Origin: Devosia lacusdianchii
GTDB taxonomy: Bacteria > Pseudomonadota > Alphaproteobacteria > Rhizobiales > Devosiaceae
Assembly: GCF_022429625.1 (NCBI RefSeq)
Contig: NZ_CP092483.1
Location: 4,291,241-4,355,240, forward strand
Direction: 5' to 3'
DNA length: 64,000 nucleotides
The stretch's first letter is position 1, and every line of letters starts with the position of its first letter. Both the position numbers and the translations under genes were made by a program. Shown here piece after piece: positions 17,156 through 26,147 of the stretch. Below the pieces are notes generated by a model, which was given only the letters and a program-made list of their open reading frames with translations, had not been told where the DNA came from and ran no database searches.

Positions 17156-17581
17156 ATGGCCGTCAAAACTGCAACCCACCTCAATTTCCGCGGCGATGCC
17201 CGCGCTGCGCTGTCATTCTACCATTCCGTCTTCGGCGGTGATCAGGCCGTCATCACCTACCAGGATGCCGGCGCGGTACAGAACCCCGCCGAGGCCGATC
17301 AGGTCATGTGGGGCCAGGTGCTGGCTGCCAACGGCTTCCACATCATGGCCTATGACGTGCCATCGCGACTCGACTGGAATCCGGGCGAAATCCCGTTCTT
17401 CGTCTCGGTGCGCGGCGACAGCGCCGACGAGATCGCCGGTTACTGGGAAAAGCTGGCAGTCGGCGCGACACTGCTCGCCCCGCTGGCGCCCTCAGGCTGG
17501 GCCCCGCTCTACGGCATGCTCAAGGACAAGTTCGGCGTGACCTGGGTGCTTGACGTCGAAGCCGCCTACACCGGGGCGTGA
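17156..17581 (+). CDS. VOC family protein (PhnB/glyoxalase-like)
   Basis: This 141-residue protein belongs to the PhnB-like branch of the vicinal oxygen chelate fold. It begins with the family pattern HLNFRGDARAALSFYHSVFGGD and contains VMWGQVLAANGFHIMAYDVP and VSVRGDSADEIAGYWEKLA. It ends with the usual PLYGMLKDKFGVTWVLDVE. Its substrate is unknown. The ATG at 17156 has AGGAG seven bases upstream. It is divergent from the WYL regulator, a frequent pairing that suggests regulation by it. Confidence 0.9.
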   Translation: MAVKTATHLNFRGDARAALSFYHSVFGGDQAVITYQDAGAVQNPAEADQVMWGQVLAANGFHIMAYDVPSRLDWNPGEIPFFVSVRGDSADEIAGYWEKLAVGATLLAPLAPSGWAPLYGMLKDKFGVTWVLDVEAAYTGA

Positions 17582-17631
17582 TCGCCGGGCAAGTGGCGGG
17601 TTCCATGCCCCCGCCGCTTGCTCCGCCAAAC

Positions 17632-18075
17632 TCACTCGTCCTGAACATTGTAGGTCAGGCGCGGCCAGTCGCCGCCGGACATCCATTCCAGCAAGTGGGC
17701 CCGAAACGCTTGCCGGGCGACGACCGCGCCGGTCCGCCACCACCAGATGACGTCCGCCGCCGCTTCTCCGGCGATCGAGGGATAGACATAAAGGCAACCC
17801 AGATAGGCCCCATCAGCGCCCTCGATCACCCAGGCGAAGCTCCGGCGCGCCTCGAACTCGCGCTGGTGCCAGGCCAGATCGATGAGGTTCTTCTCTTTGG
17901 TCAGCCCATCCGGCCAGTTTGAGCCGGGATTGGCGGCCTTGATATCGGCCGCACTTGCCATGATGGCGCTGAAGTCCCGGTCGAGATCATTCACTGACAG
18001 GGCTCGTAGCGCGACCTCACCCAGAGCGTGAATCGCCGGAATAGACCGGTTCTTGAACAGAGGGTGAGGTCTCAC
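17632..18075 (-). CDS. GNAT-like acetyltransferase
   Basis: This 147-residue protein has the look of a GNAT N-acetyltransferase. It has an N-terminal substrate region, a central FAWVIEGADGAYLGCLYVYPS strand pair, and a helix with a degenerate acetyl-CoA site rather than the classic Q/RxxGxG/A. The best start is a GTG at 18075, four bases after the miaB stop, so it probably rides on the miaB transcript. Family assignment is moderate and the substrate is unknown. Confidence 0.65.
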   Translation of the reverse strand: MRPHPLFKNRSIPAIHALGEVALRALSVNDLDRDFSAIMASAADIKAANPGSNWPDGLTKEKNLIDLAWHQREFEARRSFAWVIEGADGAYLGCLYVYPSIAGEAAADVIWWWRTGAVVARQAFRAHLLEWMSGGDWPRLTYNVQDE

Positions 18076-18079
18076 GCCG

Positions 18080-19477
18080 CTAAGCCGCTACTGCCTGCCT
18101 CAACCGCCCGACCAGCGAATTGGTGCTCGTCCCCACGATCTCCACCTGATGGATCGCCCCGATCAGGTCGGTACTCCCCTCCAGATGCACGGCCTGCAGA
18201 TAGGGCGAGCGTCCGCCCACCTGCCCCGGCATGCGACCCGGGCGCTCGATCAGCACCGGCAGCGTCTTGCCGACGCACGAGGCATGGAAGGCTGTGGTCT
18301 GCGCATTGACCAGCTCCTGCAGCCGATAAAGCCGCTCGGTCTTGACCGCCTCGTCGATCTGGTCGCCGAGGTTCGCACCGGGCGTGCCCGGCCGGGTCGA
18401 ATATTTGAACGAATAGGCCGAGGCATAGCCGACTTCGCGGATGATAGTCAGCGTATCCTCGAAATCCTGGTCCGTCTCGCCGGGGAAGCCGACGATGAAG
18501 TCACCCGATAGCGCCATATCCGGCCGGGCCGTCTTGATGCGTTCAATCACGGCCATGTACTCGGCCGCCGTGTGGCGCCGGTTCATCGCCTTGAGGATGC
18601 GGTCGGAGCCGGACTGCACCGGCAGGTGCAGATACGGCATCAGGATATCGAGGTCGCGATGTGCGGCCATCAGCGCATCATCCATGTCGCGCGGATGGCT
18701 GGTCGTGTAGCGCAGGCGCTCGAGGCCGGGGATTTCGGCCAGCAGATAGGCAAGTTCGCCAAGTCCTACACTGCGCCCTGCCCCGTCGAGACCGTGATAG
18801 GCATTCACATTCTGCCCGAGCAGGGTGATTTCTTTCACCCCCGCCTCGACCAGTCCGCGCGCCTCGGCAATCACCTGCGCCACTGGTCGCGAGACCTCGG
18901 CGCCGCGCGTATAGGGCACCACGCAGAACGAGCAGAACTTGTCGCAGCCTTCCTGCACCGTCAGGAACGCGGTCAGCCCGCGCTTGATGGTCACTTCCTT
19001 CTTGGCGGCCGGCAAATGCTCGAACTTGTCTTCCTCGGGGAAGTCGGTGTCGATCACCGCCCGCTTGAGGCTTGGATGCATATGCCGCTGCGCTTCGGCC
19101 TGTAGCAGCATGTCGGGCAGCTTGTGATAGGCCTGCGGGCCGAACACCATGTCGACTACCGGCGCGCGGCGGGCGATTTCCTCGCCCTCGGCCTGCGCCA
19201 CGCAGCCGGCCACCCCGATCAGCATGTCGCCGCCCATGGCCCGGCGCTCATTCTGCAATTCCTTGAGCCGGCCGAGTTCGGAAAACACCTTCTCCGAGGC
19301 CTTTTCGCGGATGTGGCAGGTGTTGAGCAGCACCAGGTCAGCCTGCGCCATGTCCAGCGTTGTCTCATAGCCGTGTGGCGCCAGCGCATCGGTCATGCGG
19401 TCGCTGTCATAGACATTCATCTGACAGCCATAGGTCTTGATGAAGAGCTTCTTGGTATTGGGGCGCGTCTCGGTCAT
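18080..19477 (-). CDS. miaB: tRNA-2-methylthio-N6-dimethylallyladenosine synthase MiaB
   Basis: MiaB is a radical-SAM methylthiotransferase that modifies i6A37 in tRNAs reading UNN codons. The 465-residue protein has the UPF0004 domain ([19 protein letters not shown] with its first cluster Cys), the radical-SAM motif CDKFCSFC at about residue 159, and a C-terminal TRAM domain. [20 protein letters not shown] is also characteristic. In other rhizobia it sits between plsC or fur and phoH. Here plsC is 20 kb away, and a five-gene stretch lies before phoH. Confidence 0.97.
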   Translation of the reverse strand: MTETRPNTKKLFIKTYGCQMNVYDSDRMTDALAPHGYETTLDMAQADLVLLNTCHIREKASEKVFSELGRLKELQNERRAMGGDMLIGVAGCVAQAEGEEIARRAPVVDMVFGPQAYHKLPDMLLQAEAQRHMHPSLKRAVIDTDFPEEDKFEHLPAAKKEVTIKRGLTAFLTVQEGCDKFCSFCVVPYTRGAEVSRPVAQVIAEARGLVEAGVKEITLLGQNVNAYHGLDGAGRSVGLGELAYLLAEIPGLERLRYTTSHPRDMDDALMAAHRDLDILMPYLHLPVQSGSDRILKAMNRRHTAAEYMAVIERIKTARPDMALSGDFIVGFPGETDQDFEDTLTIIREVGYASAYSFKYSTRPGTPGANLGDQIDEAVKTERLYRLQELVNAQTTAFHASCVGKTLPVLIERPGRMPGQVGGRSPYLQAVHLEGSTDLIGAIHQVEIVGTSTNSLVGRLRQAVAA

Positions 19478-19585
19478 GCCGGGTCTTTAGCACGGCCGTT
19501 CCGCAGGGACAAAGCCTGCAACGCCGCCGTGCAACTCCCATCCGCTCCGGGTGTTTCCCTACCAATAGAGCAAGGAGTTCGACCC

Positions 19586-19792
19586 ATGACGCACACAACT
19601 AGCCACAAGACCGGCAAGGACCACGATGCCGCCGCCATGAAGCATGGCAAGAAGCCCGGTCCCAAGGACTCTCCGGTCCAGGTCCGCAATGCCGGCAAGG
19701 AAGCGCTCGCGGATAAGCCCGGCAAATGGGACAAGCAGGACGATGCGGTGGACGAGAGCTTTCCGGCCAGCGATTCCAGCGCCAAATACTGA
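19586..19792 (+). CDS. Small hydrophilic protein with DESFPASD motif
   Basis: This 68-residue protein is rich in Lys, Asp and Gly with no hydrophobic segment, so it is probably disordered. It ends in AVDESFPASDSSAKY. The DESFPASD-type motif is shared by many small alphaproteobacterial proteins, some connected with stress conditions; the function is unknown. AAGGAG lies before the ATG. It is divergent from miaB. I could not find a clear EcfG-type stress promoter upstream. Confidence 0.75.
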   Translation: MTHTTSHKTGKDHDAAAMKHGKKPGPKDSPVQVRNAGKEALADKPGKWDKQDDAVDESFPASDSSAKY

Positions 19793-19930
19793 GCCGGCGT
19801 GGCATTTGTGCAAGCCGTGTTGATGTTTTGACCGGCGGGTCCGGCATGCCCTCTGGACGCCGCGCTATCTGACGCTATGGTCCGGATGCGGCTGACCGGT
19901 GTGATGGAATTCGGCCGCTGAAAGTGCGGC

Positions 19931-21640
19931 ATGGCGGGGGCGACTGAAGAGCTAGCAGAAGAGCGCGCGCCGGTTGCCGCCGGAGCGTCGCGTTCGGTCG
20001 CGGTCTATCTCTTCGCGCTGGTGCTGGTGATTCTCATCCCGGCGCTGGTGGTGTCGCTGGTCCTGCTCAACCGCAATAACCAGGCCCAGGAAGAGGTGGT
20101 GCGCGCGCTCACCAATGCCACCGTGCAGGCCATCGGCCAGTCGGTCGAGCGCGAAATATCCGGCATGGTGACGACCCTGCGCGTGTTGTCGACCAGCGAG
20201 GCCTTTGCCGAAAGTACCCTTGCCGAATTTCATGAGCGTGGCCTGGTCGCCCTGTCCGGCAGCGGCGCCTACCTGCTGGCCCTCGATGCCGATTTCAACC
20301 AATTGCTCAATACCCGCGTTCCGTTTGGCACGCCGCTCGGACCTACATCCGACCGACGCTCAGCCACTGCGGCGCTTGACCGTGGCGCTCCGACCGTCTC
20401 TGGCGTGTTCTTCGGCCAGACGGCGCAGCAATGGGCGTTCAACGTGCTGCTGCCGGTGCCCGAGCATCCACAGGCCGTGCTGCTGGTCCTGACCCGCAAT
20501 GCCTCCAATCTGGCCGCGGCGTTGCAGTCGCGGCAATTGCCGTCGGGTTGGCACGCCGCCCTCGTGGATGCCGATAACCTGGTCATCGCCGCGACCGCCG
20601 ATGCCGGCTCGCAAACCGGCAATGTGCTGCCCATGCGCCAGACCCTCGATTCCGCCCCCGACGAATGGCGGCGTGAACGGCTCGATGGCCAGACGGTGGT
20701 GACCTCGGAATGGCGGTCGGGCCTGTCGGGTTGGCGCGTCATTGCTTGGGCCTCGACCGAGGCCGTCGAACGCCCGCTCGGCGACTCCCTCCTCTGGCTG
20801 GCCGCCTGGGGCGCCATCATCGCGGCGGCGGCAGGCCTCATGGCCTTTCTCATCGCCGCACGCATCGGCCATTCGGTGCGCGGCCTGCGCCGCGACGCGC
20901 AGCGGCTCGGCCGTGGCGAGCCCGTCGCCGCCAAAGCCTATCCAGTCGCCGAGATCGCCGAGGTGTCCGCCGCCCTTGCCGCCGCCTCGACGCAGCGCCA
21001 GGGGGCCGAGAGCGAAGTGCGCTTCCTGATGCGCGAGGTGGCCCATCGCAGCAAGAACCAGATGACCGTGATTGCTGCCATGGCCAAGCAGACCGCCCGC
21101 GGCGCCGATGACGTGGCGAGTTACGTGCAGGCCTTCGAGCGCCGCATATTGGGACTGGCCCGTTCCACCGACCTGCTGCTGACCAATGGTCGCGCCGGCG
21201 TGTCTTTGGGCGAGCTGGTCGATAGCCAGATCGCGCCGTTCAGCCCGCCCGACGCCAACCGCGTCGAAACGAACGGCCCCATGGTGCGGCTCAATGTGCA
21301 GGCGGCGCAGATCGTCGGCATGGCCCTGCATGAGCTCTCGACCAATGCAGTCAAATACGGCTGCTTTGCCGATGGTGACGGCACTCTCGCCGTGCGCTGG
21401 AAAGTGGAGGGCGACCGGCTCGACTTCGTCTGGCGCGAGACGGTCCGTGCCCTCCACGATGGCGGCGACCGGGTCGGGTTCGGCACCACCGTGCTCAAAT
21501 CCATGGTCGGCCGCTCGCTCGGTGCCGAGGTCGAGCGGTTCAGCCACGCCAATGGCATCGAATGGCGCTTCGCCATTCCGCTGGCGGCCATCGATCCTGC
21601 GCGGATGCCCCAGCCGGCCGAACCGGAGCCGGCCGAATAA
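19931..21640 (+). CDS. HWE-family sensor histidine kinase
   Basis: This 569-residue membrane kinase has TM1 at about 22-46, a periplasmic sensor region to about 285 and TM2 at about 288-312. A HAMP-like linker and the kinase core follow. The phospho-acceptor His is in [17 protein letters not shown] near residue 372, the N box is [11 protein letters not shown] near 467, and the G1 region contains WRE in LDFVWRETV. That His plus WxE pair defines the HWE group, common in Rhizobiales for light or general stress signalling. No response regulator is encoded nearby, so it is an orphan. rpsO lies 133 bases downstream. Confidence 0.9.
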   Translation: MAGATEELAEERAPVAAGASRSVAVYLFALVLVILIPALVVSLVLLNRNNQAQEEVVRALTNATVQAIGQSVEREISGMVTTLRVLSTSEAFAESTLAEFHERGLVALSGSGAYLLALDADFNQLLNTRVPFGTPLGPTSDRRSATAALDRGAPTVSGVFFGQTAQQWAFNVLLPVPEHPQAVLLVLTRNASNLAAALQSRQLPSGWHAALVDADNLVIAATADAGSQTGNVLPMRQTLDSAPDEWRRERLDGQTVVTSEWRSGLSGWRVIAWASTEAVERPLGDSLLWLAAWGAIIAAAAGLMAFLIAARIGHSVRGLRRDAQRLGRGEPVAAKAYPVAEIAEVSAALAAASTQRQGAESEVRFLMREVAHRSKNQMTVIAAMAKQTARGADDVASYVQAFERRILGLARSTDLLLTNGRAGVSLGELVDSQIAPFSPPDANRVETNGPMVRLNVQAAQIVGMALHELSTNAVKYGCFADGDGTLAVRWKVEGDRLDFVWRETVRALHDGGDRVGFGTTVLKSMVGRSLGAEVERFSHANGIEWRFAIPLAAIDPARMPQPAEPEPAE

Positions 21641-21773
21641 ATTCTGGCATTGCACCGCTCTTTGCACTATAGGGACGCCAGTCTTCGGCCTTTGGCCCAA
21701 GGCTTTCATGGCCCCTCCTGGACGACATCCCGGCCGGGGCGACCACAATCCTCGTTCTGAAAGGATCTATCCG

Positions 21774-22043
21774 ATGTCGATTACTGCCGAGCGCAAGACT
21801 GCTCTTATCGAGGAATACGCAACCAAGGCCAACGATACCGGCTCGCCGGAAGTCCAGGTCGCGATCCTCTCCGAGCGTATTGCCAACCTCACCGAGCACT
21901 TCAAGGATCACGGCAAGGACAACCATTCCCGCCGCGGCCTGCTCAAGCTCGTTTCGACCCGCCGCCGCCTGCTTGACTACGTCAAGAAGGTCGACGAGGC
22001 CCGTTACAAGACCTTGATCGAAAAGCTCGGCCTGCGTCGCTAG
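21774..22043 (+). CDS. rpsO: 30S ribosomal protein S15
   Basis: S15 binds the central domain of 16S rRNA and takes part in bridge B4. The 89-residue protein is full length: [23 protein letters not shown], then [13 protein letters not shown] and [26 protein letters not shown] lies ten bases before the ATG. pnp follows after 360 bases with a strong hairpin in between, the same order as in most bacteria. truB, its usual upstream neighbour, is not here; an HWE kinase gene is. Confidence 0.98.
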   Translation: MSITAERKTALIEEYATKANDTGSPEVQVAILSERIANLTEHFKDHGKDNHSRRGLLKLVSTRRRLLDYVKKVDEARYKTLIEKLGLRR

Positions 22044-22059
22044 ACGCGCCAGTTGAATT

Positions 22060-22090
22060 GCGGGTGCGGGGATTTGCTCTCCGCACCCGC
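22060..22090 (+). terminator. Hairpin after rpsO
   Basis: A 13-bp stem (22060-22072 with 22078-22090, one G-U pair) encloses a 5-base loop 16 bases after the rpsO stop. No T tract follows. It could be a partial terminator or a 3'-end barrier that sets the rpsO to pnp ratio. Confidence 0.6.
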
Positions 22091-22403
22091 CTTCGTTCAT
22101 TTCGATGAGCGAAAAGCGTAGACCGGCGAATGCCGGAGCATGGCAGGATTATTGGCCGCTCCTCTCGCCTCACGCTCGCAAAATCAAACGCTTGGTTTTG
22201 ATCCCGTGAGGCGCCTGAAGATCTTCAGGAGCTGCTTGTTGTCTTGCCCATGTTTCGTCTTCGCCAAGGACGTAAACCGCGCCTGATTTTGAGCCCGCGT
22301 CACACATGGGGTGTGCCGGCGGGTGCGGGCGCACCGGACGAGTTCGCGGGATTTTCCTACGCCCCTGCGTTACCGCTCTCCGGCAGAATGGAAAGACGAT
22401 ACC
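22091..22403 (+). promoter_or_regulatory. Long structured leader of pnp (313 bases, no gene seen)
   Basis: No convincing ORF is present. The region holds a perfect 16-bp palindrome CCTGAAGATCTTCAGG (22214-22229), a CACAC/GTGTG hairpin near 22301-22315 and a GGTGC/GCACC hairpin near 22323-22336. Polynucleotide phosphorylase genes are commonly controlled by RNase III and PNPase acting on leader hairpins, so these are plausible parts of such an element. Confidence 0.4.
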
Positions 22404-24548
22404 ATGTCGACGATCAATTTTGACTACCACAAGGTCGAGCTCAACTGGGGCGGTCAGCCCCTGACGCTCGAGACCGGCAAGATGGCCCGCCAGGCCGATG
22501 GCGCTGTGCTCGCCACCCTGGGCGAGACCGTGCTGCTGGCAACCGTCGTCAGCGCCAAGTCGGCCAAGCCGGGCCAGGACTTCTTCCCGCTGACCGTCAA
22601 CTACCAGGAAAAATACTTCGCCGCCGGCAAGATCCCGGGCGGCTACTTCAAGCGCGAAGGCCGTCCGACCGAGAACGAAACCCTGGTTTCGCGCCTCATC
22701 GACCGTCCGATCCGCCCGCTCTTCCCCGAAGGCTACAAGAACGAGACCCAGGTGGTCGTGACTGTTCTGCAGCACGACATGGAAAACAACCCGGACGTGC
22801 TGGCCATGGTCGCCGCCTCCGCGGCGCTCACCATTTCGGGCGTTCCCTTCATGGGCCCGATCGGCGCTGCCCGCGTCGGCTATGTCGATGGTCAGTATGT
22901 GCTGAACCTCCCCGTTGACCGCCGCTCCGAGTCCAAGCTCGATCTCGTCATGGCCGGCACCGAAGACGCCGTGCTGATGGTGGAATCGGAAGCCAAGGAA
23001 CTGAGCGAAGAAGTCATGCTTGGCGCCGTGATGTTCGGCCACGCCGAAAGCCGCAAGGTGATCCAGGCCATCATCAAGCTGGCCGAGCTGGCTGCCAAGG
23101 AACCGCGCGACTTCGTCGCTCCGGACTATTCGGCCCTCGAAGCCGAAGTCCTCAAGGTTGCCGAAGCCGACCTGCGCGCCGCCTACAAGATCACCAAGAA
23201 GGAAGACCGCTACGACGCGGTCGACGCCGTCAAGAAGTCGGTCAAGGAAGCCTTTGCCGCCAAGGTCGAAGCAGGTGAAGTTTCGGCCGAAGACCTCGGC
23301 GAAGTGATCCACAACCTCCAGGCCAAGATCGTGCGCTGGAACGTGCTCGACACGGGCCTGCGCATCGACGGCCGTGACCTCAAGACCGTCCGCCCGATCG
23401 TTTCCGAAGTCGGCGTTCTGCCCCGCACCCATGGTTCGGCGCTGTTCACCCGCGGCGAAACCCAGGCGCTGGTCGTTGCCACTCTCGGCACCGGCGAAGA
23501 CGAGCAGTATATCGACTCGCTCGAAGGCACCCAGAAGCAGAACTTCCTGCTGCACTACAACTTCCCTCCCTACTCGGTGGGTGAAGCTGGCCGCATGGGT
23601 TCCCCGGGTCGTCGCGAAATCGGCCATGGCAAGCTGGCCTGGCGCGCCGTCAACCCGATCCGTCCCTCGATCGAGGAATTCCCCTACACGATCCGCATCG
23701 TGTCCGAGATCACCGAGTCCAATGGCTCCTCCTCGATGGCAACCGTCTGCGGCACCTCGCTGGCGCTGATGGATGCCGGCGTGCCGCTGGCGCGTCCTGT
23801 TGCCGGTATCGCCATGGGCCTGATCCTGGAAGGCGAGAAGTTCGCTGTTCTCAGCGACATTCTCGGTGACGAAGATCACCTCGGCGACATGGACTTCAAG
23901 GTGGCTGGCACCGAAGTCGGCGTTACCTCGCTGCAGATGGACATCAAGATTGCCGGCATCACCGAGGAGATCATGAAGATCGCCCTCGAGCAGGCCAAGG
24001 GCGGTCGTATCCATATCCTGGGCGAGATGGCCAAGGCACTCTCCGCTTCGCGTGGCGAAGTCGGCGAATTCGCGCCGCGCATCGAGACCATGAAGATCCC
24101 GACCGACAAGATCCGTGAAGTGATCGGCACCGGCGGCAAGGTGATCCGCGAGATCGTCGAAAAGACCGGCGCCAAGATCAATATCGAGGACGACGGCACG
24201 ATCAAGATCGCATCGTCTGACGGCTCGCAGATCGAAGCGGCCATCAAGTGGATCCGCTCGATCACCGACGAAGCCGAAGTGGGCGCCATCTACCAGGGCA
24301 CCGTCGTCAAGACCGCCGATTTCGGCGCCTTCGTGAACTTCTTCGGCGCCAAGGACGGCCTCGTGCACATCTCTCAGCTCGCCGAGCAGCGCGTTGCCAA
24401 GACCACCGACGTGGTCAAGGAAGGCGACAAGGTCTGGGTCAAGCTCCTGGGCTTTGACGAGCGCGGCAAGGTCCGCCTCTCCATGAAGGTTGTCGACCAG
24501 GCAACCGGCAAGGAAGTCGCCAAGGACGCCGAAGCGGCCGCCGAATAA
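22404..24548 (+). CDS. pnp: Polyribonucleotide nucleotidyltransferase (PNPase)
   Basis: PNPase degrades RNA from the 3' end using phosphate and is part of the degradosome. The 714-residue protein has two RNase PH domains (about 10-230 and 320-545), then a KH domain with [16 protein letters not shown] near residue 575 and an S1 domain from about 625 ([20 protein letters not shown]). I placed the start at the ATG at 22404, which gives the usual N-terminus [13 protein letters not shown]; an upstream frame extension is not family-like. A strong intrinsic terminator follows. Confidence 0.98.
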   Translation: MSTINFDYHKVELNWGGQPLTLETGKMARQADGAVLATLGETVLLATVVSAKSAKPGQDFFPLTVNYQEKYFAAGKIPGGYFKREGRPTENETLVSRLIDRPIRPLFPEGYKNETQVVVTVLQHDMENNPDVLAMVAASAALTISGVPFMGPIGAARVGYVDGQYVLNLPVDRRSESKLDLVMAGTEDAVLMVESEAKELSEEVMLGAVMFGHAESRKVIQAIIKLAELAAKEPRDFVAPDYSALEAEVLKVAEADLRAAYKITKKEDRYDAVDAVKKSVKEAFAAKVEAGEVSAEDLGEVIHNLQAKIVRWNVLDTGLRIDGRDLKTVRPIVSEVGVLPRTHGSALFTRGETQALVVATLGTGEDEQYIDSLEGTQKQNFLLHYNFPPYSVGEAGRMGSPGRREIGHGKLAWRAVNPIRPSIEEFPYTIRIVSEITESNGSSSMATVCGTSLALMDAGVPLARPVAGIAMGLILEGEKFAVLSDILGDEDHLGDMDFKVAGTEVGVTSLQMDIKIAGITEEIMKIALEQAKGGRIHILGEMAKALSASRGEVGEFAPRIETMKIPTDKIREVIGTGGKVIREIVEKTGAKINIEDDGTIKIASSDGSQIEAAIKWIRSITDEAEVGAIYQGTVVKTADFGAFVNFFGAKDGLVHISQLAEQRVAKTTDVVKEGDKVWVKLLGFDERGKVRLSMKVVDQATGKEVAKDAEAAAE

Positions 24549-24571
24549 GCGAACCGCTAGCATGCTTGCAG

Positions 24572-24598
24572 AAGGCCCGGAGCGATCCGGGCCTTTTT
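24572..24598 (+). terminator. Intrinsic terminator of pnp
   Basis: A perfect 10-bp stem AAGGCCCGGA/TCCGGGCCTT (24572-24581 with 24586-24595), loop GCGA, is followed by a T5 run at 24594-24598. This is a textbook Rho-independent terminator. Confidence 0.9.
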
Positions 24599-24771
24599 CT
24601 TGCGTTGCATGTCGGCAACACTGTCTCTTTCATCACATTCCTGCGAGGAACCGGCCGCCACGCTAACCGTTCCGGCAGTGAGGCTTTCCTGCACTAGCGA
24701 AGCATTGGGTCTCCGCTTAGGTCATTGGCCACTCACACTATTTGCGTCACGCGCTGTTTCAGGGAATTACC

Positions 24772-25419
24772 TTGCTTTCTCGCCGCTTGTTCATGATCGG
24801 CCTTCCCGCCGTCGCCCTCGCCGCCTGCTCCAGCTCGCGCACGCCGCGCGTTGTCGAGCCGCAAATCGATCCCTATTACCAGGCAATGTACGGCACGCTG
24901 ACCAACGAGAAATTCGTTGTTGCGGCCATGGACCTGCGTCGCGTTGACCCGAAGTGGTGGCGCCAGGAAGTCGCCTATCCGACCAGCGAGCGTCCCGGCA
25001 CGATCGTGGTCGATACGCCAAACCGCTTCCTCTACCTGGTGCTCGAAGGCGGCCGGGCGCTGCGCTACGGCGTCGGCGTCGGCAAGACCGAAGCCCTGGT
25101 GTTCCGCGGCACGGCCACGATAGGCCGCAAGGCCGAATGGCCGCGCTGGACGCCTACAGCGAACATGGTCCGGCGCGAACCCGACCGGTATGGCCCCTAT
25201 GCCGGCGGCCTCGAAGGCGGCCCGACCAATCCACTCGGCCCGCGCGCGCTCTATCTCTACAAGGGCGGCCGCGACACGCTGTTCCGCCTGCACGGCACCA
25301 CCGAGCCCTATACCATCGGCACCAATGTCTCGTCGGGCTGCATCCGCCTGATGAACCAGGACATTATCGACCTTTACGCCCGCGTGCCCACCGGCGCTAA
25401 GGTGGTCGTCCTCAACTGA
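24772..25419 (+). CDS. L,D-transpeptidase (YkuD domain), predicted lipoprotein
   Basis: This 215-residue protein makes or remodels 3-3 peptidoglycan cross-links, or attaches proteins to peptidoglycan. The N-terminus LSRRLFMIGLPAVALAAC is a lipoprotein signal with the lipobox Cys. The catalytic pattern is HGTTEPYTIGTNVSSGCIRLMNQD, with His and Cys in place. The family segment GTIVVDTPNRFLYLVLEGGRALRYGVGVG is also clear. The start is taken as TTG at 24772 with AGGGA upstream; the ATG at 24793 is an alternative. It lies between pnp and a strong terminator. Confidence 0.93.
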   Translation: MLSRRLFMIGLPAVALAACSSSRTPRVVEPQIDPYYQAMYGTLTNEKFVVAAMDLRRVDPKWWRQEVAYPTSERPGTIVVDTPNRFLYLVLEGGRALRYGVGVGKTEALVFRGTATIGRKAEWPRWTPTANMVRREPDRYGPYAGGLEGGPTNPLGPRALYLYKGGRDTLFRLHGTTEPYTIGTNVSSGCIRLMNQDIIDLYARVPTGAKVVVLN

Positions 25420-25527
25420 CGGCCTACCGGGCCAATGCCGCGGCAGCGGGGAGCCTTGCTTCGGAATCCGTAGTCACCGAAGAAAAGTTCGCTGCTGTCG
25501 CGACACTGGCCCGGGAGCAGAAATTGC

Positions 25528-25556
25528 AAAGCCCGCTCATCGAGCGGGCTTTTTTG
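25528..25556 (+). terminator. Intrinsic terminator of the L,D-transpeptidase gene
   Basis: An 11-bp perfect stem AAAGCCCGCTC/GAGCGGGCTTT (25528-25538 with 25542-25552, loop ATC) ends in T6. It may also serve the convergent ORF at 25577-26032. Confidence 0.9.
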
Positions 25557-25576
25557 GCTGTTACATCGGTCGGCAT

Positions 25577-26032
25577 TCAAAGACAGGTACGCTGGCTCTG
25601 GCCTAACGCCAATTGCAGGCGGTTTTCTTCAAAACCCAAAAATACGTAAAGGCGCTCGCCGCAAACGCCATCCATACGACCGCTTCTAATGAAGCGAAGA
25701 GTTTTGCCTTCGGCTAGTTCCGACTGGTAGTGTTCCGGGTAGTCAGCGTAGTTCAAATCGAGCCTGAACCCTGCCTCTTCTAAGCGCGAAAGCACGACTT
25801 GGCTATCTTCTCCGACTCGAAAGTAGTTGGGCGTGAGGCTCAGCTCCACGCTGCTTAGAATGCCCGCCTCATCCTTCGGAGCATCCATTAGAGCACCTAA
25901 GAGTGGATCGAAGCGGAGGTGTGGGCTGAAGGAGCTGTATGCGAGGAATGCGAATAGCAGGGCCGGCAAGCCAAGGAAAATAATCAGACTCAGCTGTCCC
26001 GCCACGGAGATTGAATTTCCGAATAGCTTCAC
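25577..26032 (-). CDS. Orphan small membrane-anchored protein, unknown function
   Basis: I do not recognise this 151-residue protein. It has one N-terminal membrane segment at about residues 11-33 (QLSLIIFLGLPALLFAFLAYSSF). A mostly soluble, probably extracytoplasmic part of 115 residues follows, with two Cys near the end (MDGVCGERLY and RTCL) that could form a disulfide. Base composition is visibly less GC-rich than the flanks, and the codons include many A/T-ending ones. It stands alone between two hairpins, where rbfA and truB would be expected. It may be acquired or lineage-specific. Confidence 0.65.
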   Translation of the reverse strand: MKLFGNSISVAGQLSLIIFLGLPALLFAFLAYSSFSPHLRFDPLLGALMDAPKDEAGILSSVELSLTPNYFRVGEDSQVVLSRLEEAGFRLDLNYADYPEHYQSELAEGKTLRFIRSGRMDGVCGERLYVFLGFEENRLQLALGQSQRTCL

Positions 26033-26093
26033 GGGCCTGACGATCCTCGCATTTCGAACTCGCTACGCGATACTGCTTAGACAAGCCACATAA

Positions 26094-26121
26094 GAAGGGC
26101 GCGGTCTGCACCGCGCCCTTC
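26094..26121 (-). terminator. Hairpin after infB
   Basis: A perfect 11-bp stem GAAGGGCGCGG/CCGCGCCCTTC (26094-26104 with 26111-26121) begins 26 bases after the infB stop on the - strand. The T tract is weak. Confidence 0.65.
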
Positions 26122-26147
26122 GTATTCTCATATCGGCCAGCCGTGCC

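Noticed and set aside
22170..24563. A 797-codon - strand open frame covering pnp
   Set aside because: It lies antisense to an unmistakable pnp and has a His/Asp/Gly-rich sequence typical of GC-rich shadow frames.
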